A stretch of DNA of 38,452 nucleotides from Longibaculum muris (GTDB lineage: Bacteria > Bacillota_I > Bacilli_A > Erysipelotrichales > Coprobacillaceae), in assembly GCF_004343035.1 (NCBI RefSeq), contig NZ_SMCQ01000029.1:1-38452 (forward strand). Reading direction: 5' to 3'. Position numbers and translations under genes: made by a program. The notes beneath the pieces are model-generated. The model was not told where the DNA came from and ran no database searches. It saw only the letters and a list, made by a program, of their open reading frames with translations. The number at the start of each line of letters is the position of its first letter. Positions within the stretch are counted from its first letter, which is position 1. Positions 20,931 to 29,208 of this stretch are shown here, one piece after another.

Positions 20931-22153
20931 TTTTATTTGACACTATTATGACAATTATAGAAGATTTTATTTTATCTTATTTTAGTTTTAAGATTCTTGA
21001 AATTAATGATAAAAAAGGTTTAATATTTTTAAATGCGATTATTTGTTTCATTGAGACATTCATATTTAATAATTATATAACAAACAACTTTCTATTATTA
21101 GCTTTATTAATTATGACGAACTTTGTAATAATCTATTTTGTAAAGAAGGAATTGAATTTATACTACTTTATTATTCCATCAATATTGATTGCTCTTTTAC
21201 TTTTCTCTAACACTATATCGTTAGTTTTTGTATCATTGTTTCTTAATATTAGTCCAAAAGATATAGGATTAACAAATACAGCAGTCATAATCCTATCTTT
21301 GATTTCAAGAGTATTTTATTTCATATTTGGCTTTATGTTTTATTATGTGGAGAAAAGATTAAAACAGTATAGAAAAGTTACTTTAAAAAAAGATTATTGG
21401 ATTGTATTTTGTATTTTTACGTTTACTTTTTTAGGGGCTTATACTATCTTGTATGAAGCTATTTTTTATCAAACAATTGGTAGTAAGACAATTTATAATC
21501 TGTTATTTCTCTTTATCGTCTTAATTATATCCTTTTTTATATTATATTATCGTATGCAAATAGATCACTATAATCATATGTTAATAAGTAATGAATTGTT
21601 GAAAAGTCATTATGCTGAAGAATTATATAAGAAAACAAATAAATTATCATATCAAATACTTCAAGAAAAACACCATATGTTCTATATTCTTATTAAAATA
21701 AGGAATTTACTTAAAAATCATAATTTAGATGAAACTTCTTTATTTGTTAATGAAGTGATTGAAAATTATCAAGCATATGAATTAACTCAAACATCAAATG
21801 TGCCAGCTTTTGATTACAATATATTAAATTATATAAATCTATTAAAAAAAGATGGTTACAATATTACTACAATTATAACTGTAGGTAATAATAAGATGCT
21901 AGAGGATATCCATATTATTAATATCATAAAAGAATGTATAGAAACAATTGTGCAATATACAACTAATGAAAGACAATTTGATTTACAATTACATGATAGT
22001 GATTCCTATTTAATTTTAAAAATAACAACGCATAAACAAAATAATCAACTGCCTTTATTATCAATAAAAAAATCTGATCTCGTAAGAAAGGCTGATATTA
22101 TAACTAATGAAAATAATGAAGTTGAATTAAGAGTATTGTTTTTTACTAAGTGA
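20927..22153 (+). CDS. AgrC-like membrane sensor without visible ATPase motifs
   Basis: A 408-residue partner of RR3 with about seven membrane segments in residues 5-207, then a helical linker and QEKHHMFYILIKIR, where His249 aligns with His245 of the sensor at 5405. The shared pattern is H-x-M-x-Y-x-L-x-x-x-R. The C-terminal region retains NVPAFDYNIL before the place of the N box. The N-box region reads IIKECIETIVQYTT without the expected Asn, and there is no glycine-rich G box before the end (ELRVLFFTK). Intact length and repeated occurrence argue against simple decay. It may use another phosphate source, act with a second kinase, or signal without ATP. Confidence 0.82.
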   Translation: MILFDTIMTIIEDFILSYFSFKILEINDKKGLIFLNAIICFIETFIFNNYITNNFLLLALLIMTNFVIIYFVKKELNLYYFIIPSILIALLLFSNTISLVFVSLFLNISPKDIGLTNTAVIILSLISRVFYFIFGFMFYYVEKRLKQYRKVTLKKDYWIVFCIFTFTFLGAYTILYEAIFYQTIGSKTIYNLLFLFIVLIISFFILYYRMQIDHYNHMLISNELLKSHYAEELYKKTNKLSYQILQEKHHMFYILIKIRNLLKNHNLDETSLFVNEVIENYQAYELTQTSNVPAFDYNILNYINLLKKDGYNITTIITVGNNKMLEDIHIINIIKECIETIVQYTTNERQFDLQLHDSDSYLILKITTHKQNNQLPLLSIKKSDLVRKADIITNENNEVELRVLFFTK

Positions 22154-22338
22154 TTATTATTTGAATTTTATAAGAAATATATAACAAGTAAACCAAATGT
22201 TTTTAATAATTATTTTAATCCATCAAAGAGACTTAAGATTAATAGTAATCAATTGGGAAAGCAGTTTGGGTAACTCATAATAATCGAGAATATGTTGATT
22301 ATGAAGTAATATAAGTATTTTAGTTTAAATCTGATAAA
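22154..22338 (+). pseudogene. Short coding remnants
   Basis: Protein-like text appears in broken frames: NPSKRLKINSNQLGK, then, after a one-base shift, VWVTHNNREYVDYEVI and a stop near 22312. No start is visible. It may be the relic of a gene upstream of the toxin-tip remnant. Confidence 0.3.
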
Positions 22339-22596
22339 TTGCTAAACCACCATTATCAAAAACATGTCATAAATCAAAAAGAATTTAGAGATATTATAAA
22401 GGAATACTATCAGCAACAGGCACAAAATTTGATTAGTTCAAAAGGAAATAATGTATTAACAAAAATTAGAGTAAATGGTGATAAATTATTTTATAGAATT
22501 TCAAAGAATGAATTTGCTGTTATTGATTCTTCTGGTAAAATAAAAATATACTTTAAACCAACAGGAGGAATTGATTTGGAATTATTAGATTATTGA
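22339..22596 (+). pseudogene. Polymorphic-toxin C-terminal tip, orphan
   Basis: An 85-codon open frame (first codon TTG, no clear ribosome site) resembles the tips of contact-dependent or LXG/RHS-type toxins. It begins HHYQKHVINQKEF, has LTKIRVNGDKLFYR in the middle and ends NEFAVIDSSGKIKIYFKP. This ordering of a KH-x-EF start, a YxP/R-x-NEFAV strand and an IKxYFKP end is seen in many toxin tips thought to be RNases. The large N-terminal delivery part is absent, so it is a displaced cassette or relic. The match is from memory and unconfirmed. Confidence 0.45.
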
Positions 22597-23010
22597 ATTA
22601 TGTAGATGCCCTTATTATAATGTAAATGATGTAAAAAAAGCTTTATTAGAAAAACAAAGTCAAAGATTGTTTGTAACAGATGATGTTGTTTTTGTCCCAT
22701 TTTATATAAATGAAGGAAAGAGATATGAACTGTATGATTTTGAACTTGATATTTTCACAAATATGTCATTTGAGGATTTTATTCAAAATAAAACTAGAAA
22801 AAAAATAAATGAGATTGACATTGATTTCATAAAAAAAGTAAGAAGTGTTATATTGAAGTTAATTTACTAGATAATAAAAATATAAATATATATTTAAAAT
22901 TATGTGAGTATATTGAATATTTATTAAGTTCTGAAGAATTAAAACTTAGAATAGAGAAAATATTTAATGGAGTATATTTAAGTGAAAATCTATATTTTGA
23001 AATAGATTGA
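22592..23010 (+). pseudogene. Probable immunity protein, frameshifted
   Basis: The frame overlaps the end of the toxin tip and reads VKKALLEKQSQRLFVTDDVV through to KKVRSVILKLIY, stopping at 22870. A one-base shift near 22855 leads into EVNLLDNKNINIYLKLCEYI, ending at 23010. Together about 139 residues, acidic and helical, as usual for immunity proteins encoded directly after toxin tips. No ATG suits the start; an ATT at 22592 or a downstream TTG would be needed. Confidence 0.4.
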
Positions 23011-23019
23011 AATAATTTT

Positions 23020-23400
23020 TGAAAAACTGACTATGCTATCTATACTTATGATGCAGTAGGATATTTCTTTAAATTAACAACATATTGTTCCTCAAGAAGC
23101 TTGGAATGAGAATGGAAAAGTAAAACATGATTTTTATTTGAATCATCCAAGAGAAGTTATAGAAAGTCATTATGGAGGAATAGATGTTGATATTAATAAA
23201 GTTTCAATTATTAATTCTTTACATAGATATATCTATAACAAGTTATATTATTGGTTATTAAAAATAAATTTCCCTTTAACAATAAAACCTAAGACAGCAG
23301 TTAATGTGACAAGGACTATTGCGACCTTGGAAGTTTATAGAGAGATTCTAGAAAGACTATTTAAAACTGTAAAAAAATTATTTATTTTAAAAGTTATTTG
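23020..23400 (+). pseudogene. Decayed remnants of a further small gene
   Basis: Two fragments in different frames look coding: DYAIYTYDAVGYFFKLTTY (about 23029-23100), then PQEAWNENGKVKHDFYLNHP and onwards to about 23400. There is no intact start. The second part includes HYGGIDVDINKVSIINSLHR and a hydrophobic YNKLYYWLLKINF. The family is not recognised; its place among toxin-immunity relics suggests a second immunity gene. Confidence 0.35.
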
Positions 23401-23409
23401 GAGGATAAT

Positions 23410-24339
23410 ATGGAAAATTATACTATTGAAAAAGTTAATATTGATATGCATAATGAAGATGTATATACAATTAGAAAAAAGGGAAGATATAAAGTTTATA
23501 ATTATAATCATGAGTTTATCAATGAATCAAAAGTTATAAAAACGAGCTCCTGTATCCTACATAATGGAAGTATATATTATTGGAATTGGGGAACAAGAAT
23601 AATCAATCAATGGGATTACATCAATGATAAATACTATAAATTTAAATTTACGAATTTTATGAAACCAAATATAGAGTCATTAACTTTCCTTAAAGATGAG
23701 ATGGTTATTCACTATGAATATGCAGAGGAGATAAACCCAAATGAATTTAAACGACATGTAGTTTTAGTATATATAAAGAATAGAATAATAATACGAGAAG
23801 AACAAGATATAAATGAAAGTAGTAAGAATTGGTTAAAAAAAATCACTTCATATGGTAATAATCTTTATTTCTTAGAAGATCGATGGGAAAATGAAAACAA
23901 CAATTTTATTATCTCCATATGGGAAAATGGTTCTAGAAAACAGTTGCAGAAGGTGCCATGCTACAGTCAAAACTTCTACCAAATATCAGATGATGGAAAG
24001 TATTTATTACTGCCTACTGTAGATCGTTATAAACATGGTGAGTTACATATATACGATTTTCATACATTAGAGGAAATTGACTGTATAAAATTTTGGCAGG
24101 AAGGATTTTATGCAATTATAGCATATTTTATGGAATATGATAAAAATGATTATATTGTGTTTGAAGCAAATCCAAGGCCTGATACTGATGAAATATGGCA
24201 TACTCATATATATTCAATTAAAGATAAAAAAATAATCAAGTCATTCAATTATAGGATTATTATTGAATCAGTTAAAGGCAGAAACTTATTAATCATTCAA
24301 ACACCAAGAAAAAGAAAAACAATTTTTCATAGCTATTAA
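23410..24339 (+). CDS. Hypothetical repeat (beta-propeller-like) protein
   Basis: An intact 309-residue gene with GGAGG five bases before the ATG. It has no signal or membrane segment. The sequence shows recurrent strand-turn patterns rich in Tyr, Trp and Asp, for example YTIRKKGRYKVYNYNHEF, SIYYWNWGTRIINQWD and YLLLPTVDRYKHGELHIYDF, which suggests a propeller-like fold. It is flanked by toxin and immunity relics, so an immunity role is possible but unproved. The TTG start at 23398 is part of its ribosome site region and is rejected. Confidence 0.6.
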   Translation: MENYTIEKVNIDMHNEDVYTIRKKGRYKVYNYNHEFINESKVIKTSSCILHNGSIYYWNWGTRIINQWDYINDKYYKFKFTNFMKPNIESLTFLKDEMVIHYEYAEEINPNEFKRHVVLVYIKNRIIIREEQDINESSKNWLKKITSYGNNLYFLEDRWENENNNFIISIWENGSRKQLQKVPCYSQNFYQISDDGKYLLLPTVDRYKHGELHIYDFHTLEEIDCIKFWQEGFYAIIAYFMEYDKNDYIVFEANPRPDTDEIWHTHIYSIKDKKIIKSFNYRIIIESVKGRNLLIIQTPRKRKTIFHSY

Positions 24340-24425
24340 AATAGAAAAGAAACAAAAATTAGTGAGATAGAGGATTTAGAAATTTATTTTTGAACATGAT
24401 TTAACGATATGAAAGTAGTGATTAA

Positions 24426-24865
24426 ATGAATAGAAATAGTGGATTTCGTAAAAATAATATCATAAATAAGTATTTATTATATCAATATTATCAGTAATAA
24501 TTGTATTAGGCTTAACAACATTCTTTCTATATGATACTCATAATTATATATAGAGCTAATGATATATTGAATGTGTTCTGCTTAAGACAAATGATTACTC
24601 ACTGTTAAGTGTTTCTGCTGCTGATAACAATGATGGAAAATATAGTATAAGAAAATCTATCCATAGGATTAACAGAAATAATAATAGAGATTTTTATGAA
24701 CAGTACATGGAGAAGAATGTTACTATAGATGAAGATTTTAAAATTATTGAAAAGATTGTTGGTAAAATAAAAGAATATAAGCCTTTTTCTAACAATGTTT
24801 ATTATTTGGAATTAAAACAGGGAGGAATATTTATAAGTTGCTGTTATCTTCACAAGTACAAATAA
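24426..24865 (+). pseudogene. Broken membrane-anchored protein
   Basis: The ATG at 24426 opens MNRNSGFRKNNIINKYLL and stops at once. Shifting one frame gives a membrane segment, SILSVIIVLGLTTFFLYDTH, then three stops in a row. The same frame reopens with NDYSLLSVSAADNNDGKYS and runs to 24865. At least one indel and several stop changes are required, so this is true decay rather than one sequencing error. The family is not recognised. Confidence 0.45.
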
Positions 24866-25210
24866 GTAGGACTTATGATCCTGGACACTTATGATTGTTT
24901 CAATTAGTTGAGCAATAGCTTGGATAATAGTTAATGCCACTTCTCTCCTTTCGATGAAAGGAGAGATTTTTTTCATAAAGAATGTTTGGTCAATGGAGTA
25001 TAGATGTTCATAAAAATATCATTGAGGTCATTATTGGTATTACTGATAAGAAAAACTCAAATAACTGAATACATCTAAGAAACATTTAATATCTTGAATT
25101 CTAATTTACAACGACTTAAACAATGATTTGTTGATTATAAATGTTTTGATTTGTTATGATTATTTTAAGATATATGATAAAATGAAAATGACAGGAGGGG
25201 AGATTAAAAT
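24866..25210 (+). other. Intergenic region
   Basis: Contains the terminator at 24942-24973. A short frame just after it (MFGQWSIDVHKNIIEVIIG) has no ribosome site. Near 25160-25180 the sequence TTTTAAGATATATGATAAAATG could supply a -10 for the next gene. Nothing else is seen. Confidence 0.4.
24942..24973 (+). terminator. Strong intrinsic terminator
   Basis: TCTCTCCTTTC (24942-24952) and GAAAGGAGAGA (24956-24966) form a perfect 11-bp stem with a GAT loop, followed by seven T. Confidence 0.85.
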
Positions 25211-25867
25211 ATGGAAGAAAAAGTATTTGCTAAGGGATATTGTTTTGCAAAGATATTTATCTTTTTTGTCATTGGATGTTTGATAGGAACTTATTATGAA
25301 GAAATATTGTGGTACGTAAGATTTGGTGAATGGGTTGATCGACAAGGTATGATTTATGGTCCATTTAGCCCAATTTATGGTGTTGGAGTAGCTATTTTTG
25401 TTGTTATATTAGGAAAACATAATGATCAAAGAAGTATTTTAAAAACATGGATCTACGCAGCTCTTATTGGTGGAACAACAGAATTTATAACAAGTTGGAT
25501 TGCGGATGTTTGTTTTGGTGTTATTTTTTGGGATTATTCTAAGATGTTTTTAAATATTGCTGGGAGAACCACAATTCCATTTATGATTGGTTGGGGAATT
25601 GCAGGAACAGTTTTAATGAAAGTTATTTATCCTTTTGTATCAAAGTGGCTAGAAAAAATACCTTATAAAATTGCTCATCCTATTTATATGGCTACTGTTG
25701 TATTTATCACACTAGACTTAATTATTACATATAGTGCTTTTGGAAGAATGGCATTAAGAGATCAAGGGGTTAAACCATTTACTTTCATTGGTGAATTATA
25801 TGATAAAATTTATGATGATGAGTTTATGTATCATAAGTTTCCAGTTATGAGTCCTGAAGTTAAGTAA
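25211..25867 (+). CDS. CmpB-like putative ABC-transporter type IV membrane protein
   Basis: A 218-residue multi-pass membrane protein with five or six hydrophobic segments. Characteristic text of the PF06541-type family is present: GCLIGTYYEEILWYVRFG, RQGMIYGPFSPIYGVGV and TTEFITSWIADVCFG with WDYS following. An AGGAGGGG ribosome site precedes the ATG. The family is named for ABC transporters but its function is not established. It lies 31 bases before the LURP-one-like gene and is probably co-transcribed with it. Confidence 0.85.
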   Translation: MEEKVFAKGYCFAKIFIFFVIGCLIGTYYEEILWYVRFGEWVDRQGMIYGPFSPIYGVGVAIFVVILGKHNDQRSILKTWIYAALIGGTTEFITSWIADVCFGVIFWDYSKMFLNIAGRTTIPFMIGWGIAGTVLMKVIYPFVSKWLEKIPYKIAHPIYMATVVFITLDLIITYSAFGRMALRDQGVKPFTFIGELYDKIYDDEFMYHKFPVMSPEVK

Positions 25868-25898
25868 GATCATCTATAAAAATAAAGGAGGAAATATA

Positions 25899-26408
25899 AT
25901 GAAATTACATATTAAAGGAAAAGTTATGAGTATACATAATAAAATGGATATTTTAGATGAGAATGAAAATGTAAGATATCGTGTAGTAAGTAAAGCATTA
26001 TCTATTCATGATAAGACACATATTGAAGATGCTCAAGGTAATGAAATAGCATATTTACATGCAAAGGCTATTTCGATTCATCAAGTTCATTATATTGAAA
26101 TGGCTAATGGAGAAAAGTTTGAAATGAAGATTAAACTAGGACATCCATTTAAAAATCAATTTGTAGTTGATGGGTTAGGATGGAAAATGCTAGGAGAATT
26201 TGCTGCACATGATTATAAGATTGTTGATGAAAATGATCATGTTTTAGCAACTGCGCATCGTAAATGGTTTTCAATGCATGATATTTATTATTTAGATATT
26301 TTAGAAGATAGTCAGGCAGAAAAAATTATTGCTTGTTATATTGTATTGGAACATATATTAAGAAATCAAGAGTCAGCAGCAACTTCCAATTCAAGCAACA
26401 ACCAATAA
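25899..26408 (+). CDS. LURP-one-related (YxjI-like) protein
   Basis: A 169-residue soluble protein with repeated strand units, IHNKMDILDENENVRYRV, SIHDKTHIEDAQGNEIAYL and SIHQVHYIEMANGEKFEMK, typical of the tubby-like barrel of LURP-one/YxjI proteins. The C-terminal helix AEKIIACYIVLEHIL fits the central helix of that fold. AAGGAGG precedes the ATG. The biological role of bacterial members is unclear; membrane-lipid association is suggested for tubby-like folds. Confidence 0.8.
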   Translation: MKLHIKGKVMSIHNKMDILDENENVRYRVVSKALSIHDKTHIEDAQGNEIAYLHAKAISIHQVHYIEMANGEKFEMKIKLGHPFKNQFVVDGLGWKMLGEFAAHDYKIVDENDHVLATAHRKWFSMHDIYYLDILEDSQAEKIIACYIVLEHILRNQESAATSNSSNNQ

Positions 26409-26530
26409 AGCATATTTAAGTTGAGAAAATATAAATATGACATTCTATTATAAATTTTCTTGTGTTCATAACATAAATTTGAGTAATTTAAAAAGGGATA
26501 ACTAAATAATTATTTTTGATATCAATTTCA

Positions 26531-26571
26531 ATAAAATTATATGGAGTTTTAATCACTCCATATAATTTTAT
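26531..26571. terminator. Bidirectional-type terminator hairpin
   Basis: Arms 26531-26547 and 26555-26571 pair perfectly along 17 bases around a seven-base loop. A-rich and T-rich edges on both sides allow function in either direction; it ends the LURP-one transcript. Confidence 0.75.
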
Positions 26572-26666
26572 TATAAATGCAACTTATAAATACATAGATG
26601 TTACATTTGGTTTCTTGATATATTAATGTTAATAAGATACGATAAATGTGCAAGGAGGAAGTCATC

Positions 26667-27338
26667 ATGAATATTTCAGAAAAAATAGTCATGCTAAGAA
26701 AAGAAGCACATATGACACAAGAAGAACTTGCCCAAGCTTGTCATGTTTCTAGACAAGCAGTCAGTCGATGGGAAAAAGGAGAAACAAAACCAGATATTGA
26801 ATCTGCAGTATTGCTAGCACAAACATTTCATATGAGTATAGATGATTTGTTGCTATCTCCGAAATTACATTTACCTAAGAAAATATTATTAACATATAAG
26901 CAAATCATAATAGTTGTATGTAGCATTCTGTTGTTAGGTTGTTTTATAGGTTATTTGTTTTATGAAAATTCAAAAGTCGATATGACAAAATTTCTCTTAT
27001 CAGAAGCAAGGATAGATTTAGTAAAGAGTGATATAAGTAATACTTGTTATAAAATAACTGTAACACCTTTAAATTATAATAAAAATATTTCAATGAAACT
27101 ATCTATTAAACCAGATTATAAAAATGAAACTGATATAGTATTAATGCAGCCTGAAGTAAATGAATTAAATTTTACAACTACATATTATTTTGATATGGAT
27201 TTTATTTATGATATTTATCTTATTCAAAGTGATGGAAAACAAACAATAAAGATTCCTTTATGGAATTACAATAAACCATTTTTTATTCAGGAATACAGTT
27301 ATTTATCAGAATTTAATATTTTAGATGAATTTAAGTAG
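26667..27338 (+). CDS. XRE-family regulator with membrane segment
   Basis: A 223-residue protein. Residues 1-60 are a classic Cro/C1 HTH: KIVMLRKEAHMTQEELAQAC, VSRQAVSRWEKGETKPDIES. A membrane segment follows (IIIVVCSILLLGCFIGYLF), then an exterior domain of about 120 residues. The ATG at 26667 is preferred because AAGGAGG lies directly before it; the longer frame from 26646 includes that site. Such membrane-tethered XRE proteins often regulate nearby envelope genes. The next gene is a lipoprotein, possibly its partner. Confidence 0.85.
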   Translation: MNISEKIVMLRKEAHMTQEELAQACHVSRQAVSRWEKGETKPDIESAVLLAQTFHMSIDDLLLSPKLHLPKKILLTYKQIIIVVCSILLLGCFIGYLFYENSKVDMTKFLLSEARIDLVKSDISNTCYKITVTPLNYNKNISMKLSIKPDYKNETDIVLMQPEVNELNFTTTYYFDMDFIYDIYLIQSDGKQTIKIPLWNYNKPFFIQEYSYLSEFNILDEFK

Positions 27339-27429
27339 TATCAACAAACATAAAAGATATTCAATGACAGAATGAGTAATGATTAATTAAGAAAATTAAA
27401 ACAAATAATAAAAGGGAGATAAAGTGTTT

Positions 27430-28032
27430 ATGAAAAAAATAATGTCTTTAATGATATGTATGCTCATGTTATTAACGGGATGTGTAGATAATGATAAAAA
27501 AGAAAAAGAGCCAATAGCTCCAGTCAAAAACACAACAAATATTATAAGTTATGTCAGTAAAACACCTTTAACTGAGGAAGTTTTAAAGGATGTCACAGAT
27601 GCTTATTCAGTATTTGAATACCATTTAGATGAGAGTTACAAAACAGCAACAATTGAAGTCTGGGAGAAAAATGATGGATGGGAAAAAATAGTATCAACTA
27701 CTGATCCTATTACATCTCAAGGAGAAATTGCTATTGTGTCAGGTCAAGATTCGTATCATATTTATATGATTGCTTCAAGAGACGAATACAATATAACTGA
27801 GTATAAGTGCTCTGATTATTTTCGTAAATCTATGAATCATAATAAAATACAAAGAGCGAATCCATTAGAAGAAAAAGAAATAAAATCAGGAAAAGAAATT
27901 GCACTATGGAAAGTGTTAGGATATAAAGAAGAAAATAATAATCTTAAAGTATCAGATTTTAATGATGTTGATTGTGATTATGGGCTTAAAATAACAATTA
28001 CATTTAATAATAAAGATATTGATAAGAATTAA
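27430..28032 (+). CDS. Hypothetical lipoprotein
   Basis: About 200 residues with a type II signal peptide: MKKIMSLMICMLMLLTGC, with the lipobox LLTGC and lipidated Cys18. The mature part is polar, without a recognised domain. AAAGGGAG precedes it. A GTG at 27424 lies closer to that site and would add two residues, so the start is uncertain by two codons. It follows the membrane-tethered XRE gene by about 90 bases. Confidence 0.75.
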   Translation: MKKIMSLMICMLMLLTGCVDNDKKEKEPIAPVKNTTNIISYVSKTPLTEEVLKDVTDAYSVFEYHLDESYKTATIEVWEKNDGWEKIVSTTDPITSQGEIAIVSGQDSYHIYMIASRDEYNITEYKCSDYFRKSMNHNKIQRANPLEEKEIKSGKEIALWKVLGYKEENNNLKVSDFNDVDCDYGLKITITFNNKDIDKN

Positions 28033-28043
28033 AATTTATTTGA

Positions 28044-28073
28044 AAGTTGAGATTGGATAATCTTGACTTTTTT
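28044..28073 (+). terminator. Intrinsic terminator after lipoprotein gene
   Basis: AAGTTGAGATT (28044-28054) pairs with AATCTTGACTT (28059-28069) including two G-U pairs, followed by a T-run. Confidence 0.7.
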
Positions 28074-28291
28074 ATTTTATGTAAAATAATGAATTTTTAA
28101 ATGGATAAATTGTATATATTTGATAAAAAGAGTACAATGATGGCATAATTGAAATATGGAGAAGGAATATTAATAAAGGCAAATAAATATTTCAAAATGA
28201 TCAAGATTATAATCACATGATTAAAAAATAGATATGCTTGATGTATATCTATGAAAGAAATATTTTAGCTTTGGGATAAGGATTAAAAAAT

Positions 28292-28723
28292 ATGATAAGA
28301 AAGTTAGAAGAAAAAGATATTGATAGAATTATGAATATTTGGTTTGAAAGTAATAGAAAAGCACATGATTTTATTCCTAAAAAATACTGGTTAGAGCATT
28401 ATGAAATGGTCAAAAAAATGATACCTCAGTCAGAAGTCTATGTTTCTATTGATAATCAATCACAAGCTATTCAAGGATTTATTGGAATTGATGATGAATA
28501 TATTATGGGGATTTTTGTAGATGCTCAAAAACAATCTCATGGAGTAGGGAGTCAATTGTTGAAGTTTGTTAAATCTAAAAAAAAGAATTTAACTTTAAAT
28601 GTCTATCAAAAGAATAAAAGAGCTATTCAGTTTTATTTGAAAAATGGTTTTATAATTGTTGAAGATGGTTTTGATGAGGATACGATGGAAAAAGAATATA
28701 CCATGGTCTATAAGGATAAATAA
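28292..28723 (+). CDS. GNAT-family N-acetyltransferase
   Basis: A 143-residue GNAT enzyme that transfers acetyl from acetyl-CoA to an unknown amine. N-terminal MIRKLEEKDIDRIMNIWFES is typical; the acetyl-CoA loop reads VDAQKQSHGVGSQLL, and the C-terminal NKRAIQFYLKNGF is the conserved beta5-alpha4 motif. Length matches YjaB-like members. The ribosome site is weak. It is followed 2 bases later by a DUF1232 gene. Confidence 0.88.
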   Translation: MIRKLEEKDIDRIMNIWFESNRKAHDFIPKKYWLEHYEMVKKMIPQSEVYVSIDNQSQAIQGFIGIDDEYIMGIFVDAQKQSHGVGSQLLKFVKSKKKNLTLNVYQKNKRAIQFYLKNGFIIVEDGFDEDTMEKEYTMVYKDK

Positions 28724-28725
28724 AT

Positions 28726-29091
28726 ATGAATCTCAAGGAAAAAGCTCAGCACTTAAAACAAAATATAACAGCATTAACTATTGTTATGAAAAAGAAAGAA
28801 ACACCAATTTATGCAAAAGTAATAGTAGGTATAACGATTGGTTATGCTTTGTCACCAATTGACCTCATACTTGATTTTATACCTATTTTAGGTTATATAG
28901 ATGATATGATCATTTTGCCATTATTGATTTGGTTATCGATTCAATTAATACCTTTAGATGTTATGGAAGAATCAAAAAAAGAAGCTAAAGATTTATGGGA
29001 AAATGGGTATCCTAAAAAATGGTATTATGGTATTCCGATAGTATTCATATGGATATTTATTATCTTTATGATTATAAAACAATTCATATAA
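28726..29091 (+). CDS. DUF1232 (YkvA-like) membrane protein
   Basis: A 121-residue protein with the DUF1232 hallmark AYALSPIDLIPDF in the form GYALSPIDLILDFIPILGYI and then DDMIILPLLIWL. A C-terminal membrane segment (IPIVFIWIFIIFMIIK) is present. The ATG follows the GNAT stop by two bases and a GGATAAA site overlaps that stop, so the two genes are coupled. The function of the family is unknown. Confidence 0.85.
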   Translation: MNLKEKAQHLKQNITALTIVMKKKETPIYAKVIVGITIGYALSPIDLILDFIPILGYIDDMIILPLLIWLSIQLIPLDVMEESKKEAKDLWENGYPKKWYYGIPIVFIWIFIIFMIIKQFI

Positions 29092-29208
29092 TGAAATAAT
29101 TTGTCAGTAAAAGGAATAATATCATAATAAAATGAATATGTTCATCTTGTATTCAAAAATATTCTATTTAATAGTATAATATGTAGATAAGAGAAGGAGG
29201 CAATACGA

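Noticed and set aside
28656-28862. Open frame overlapping the GNAT and DUF1232 genes
   Set aside because: Out of frame with both conserved proteins and without a ribosome site.
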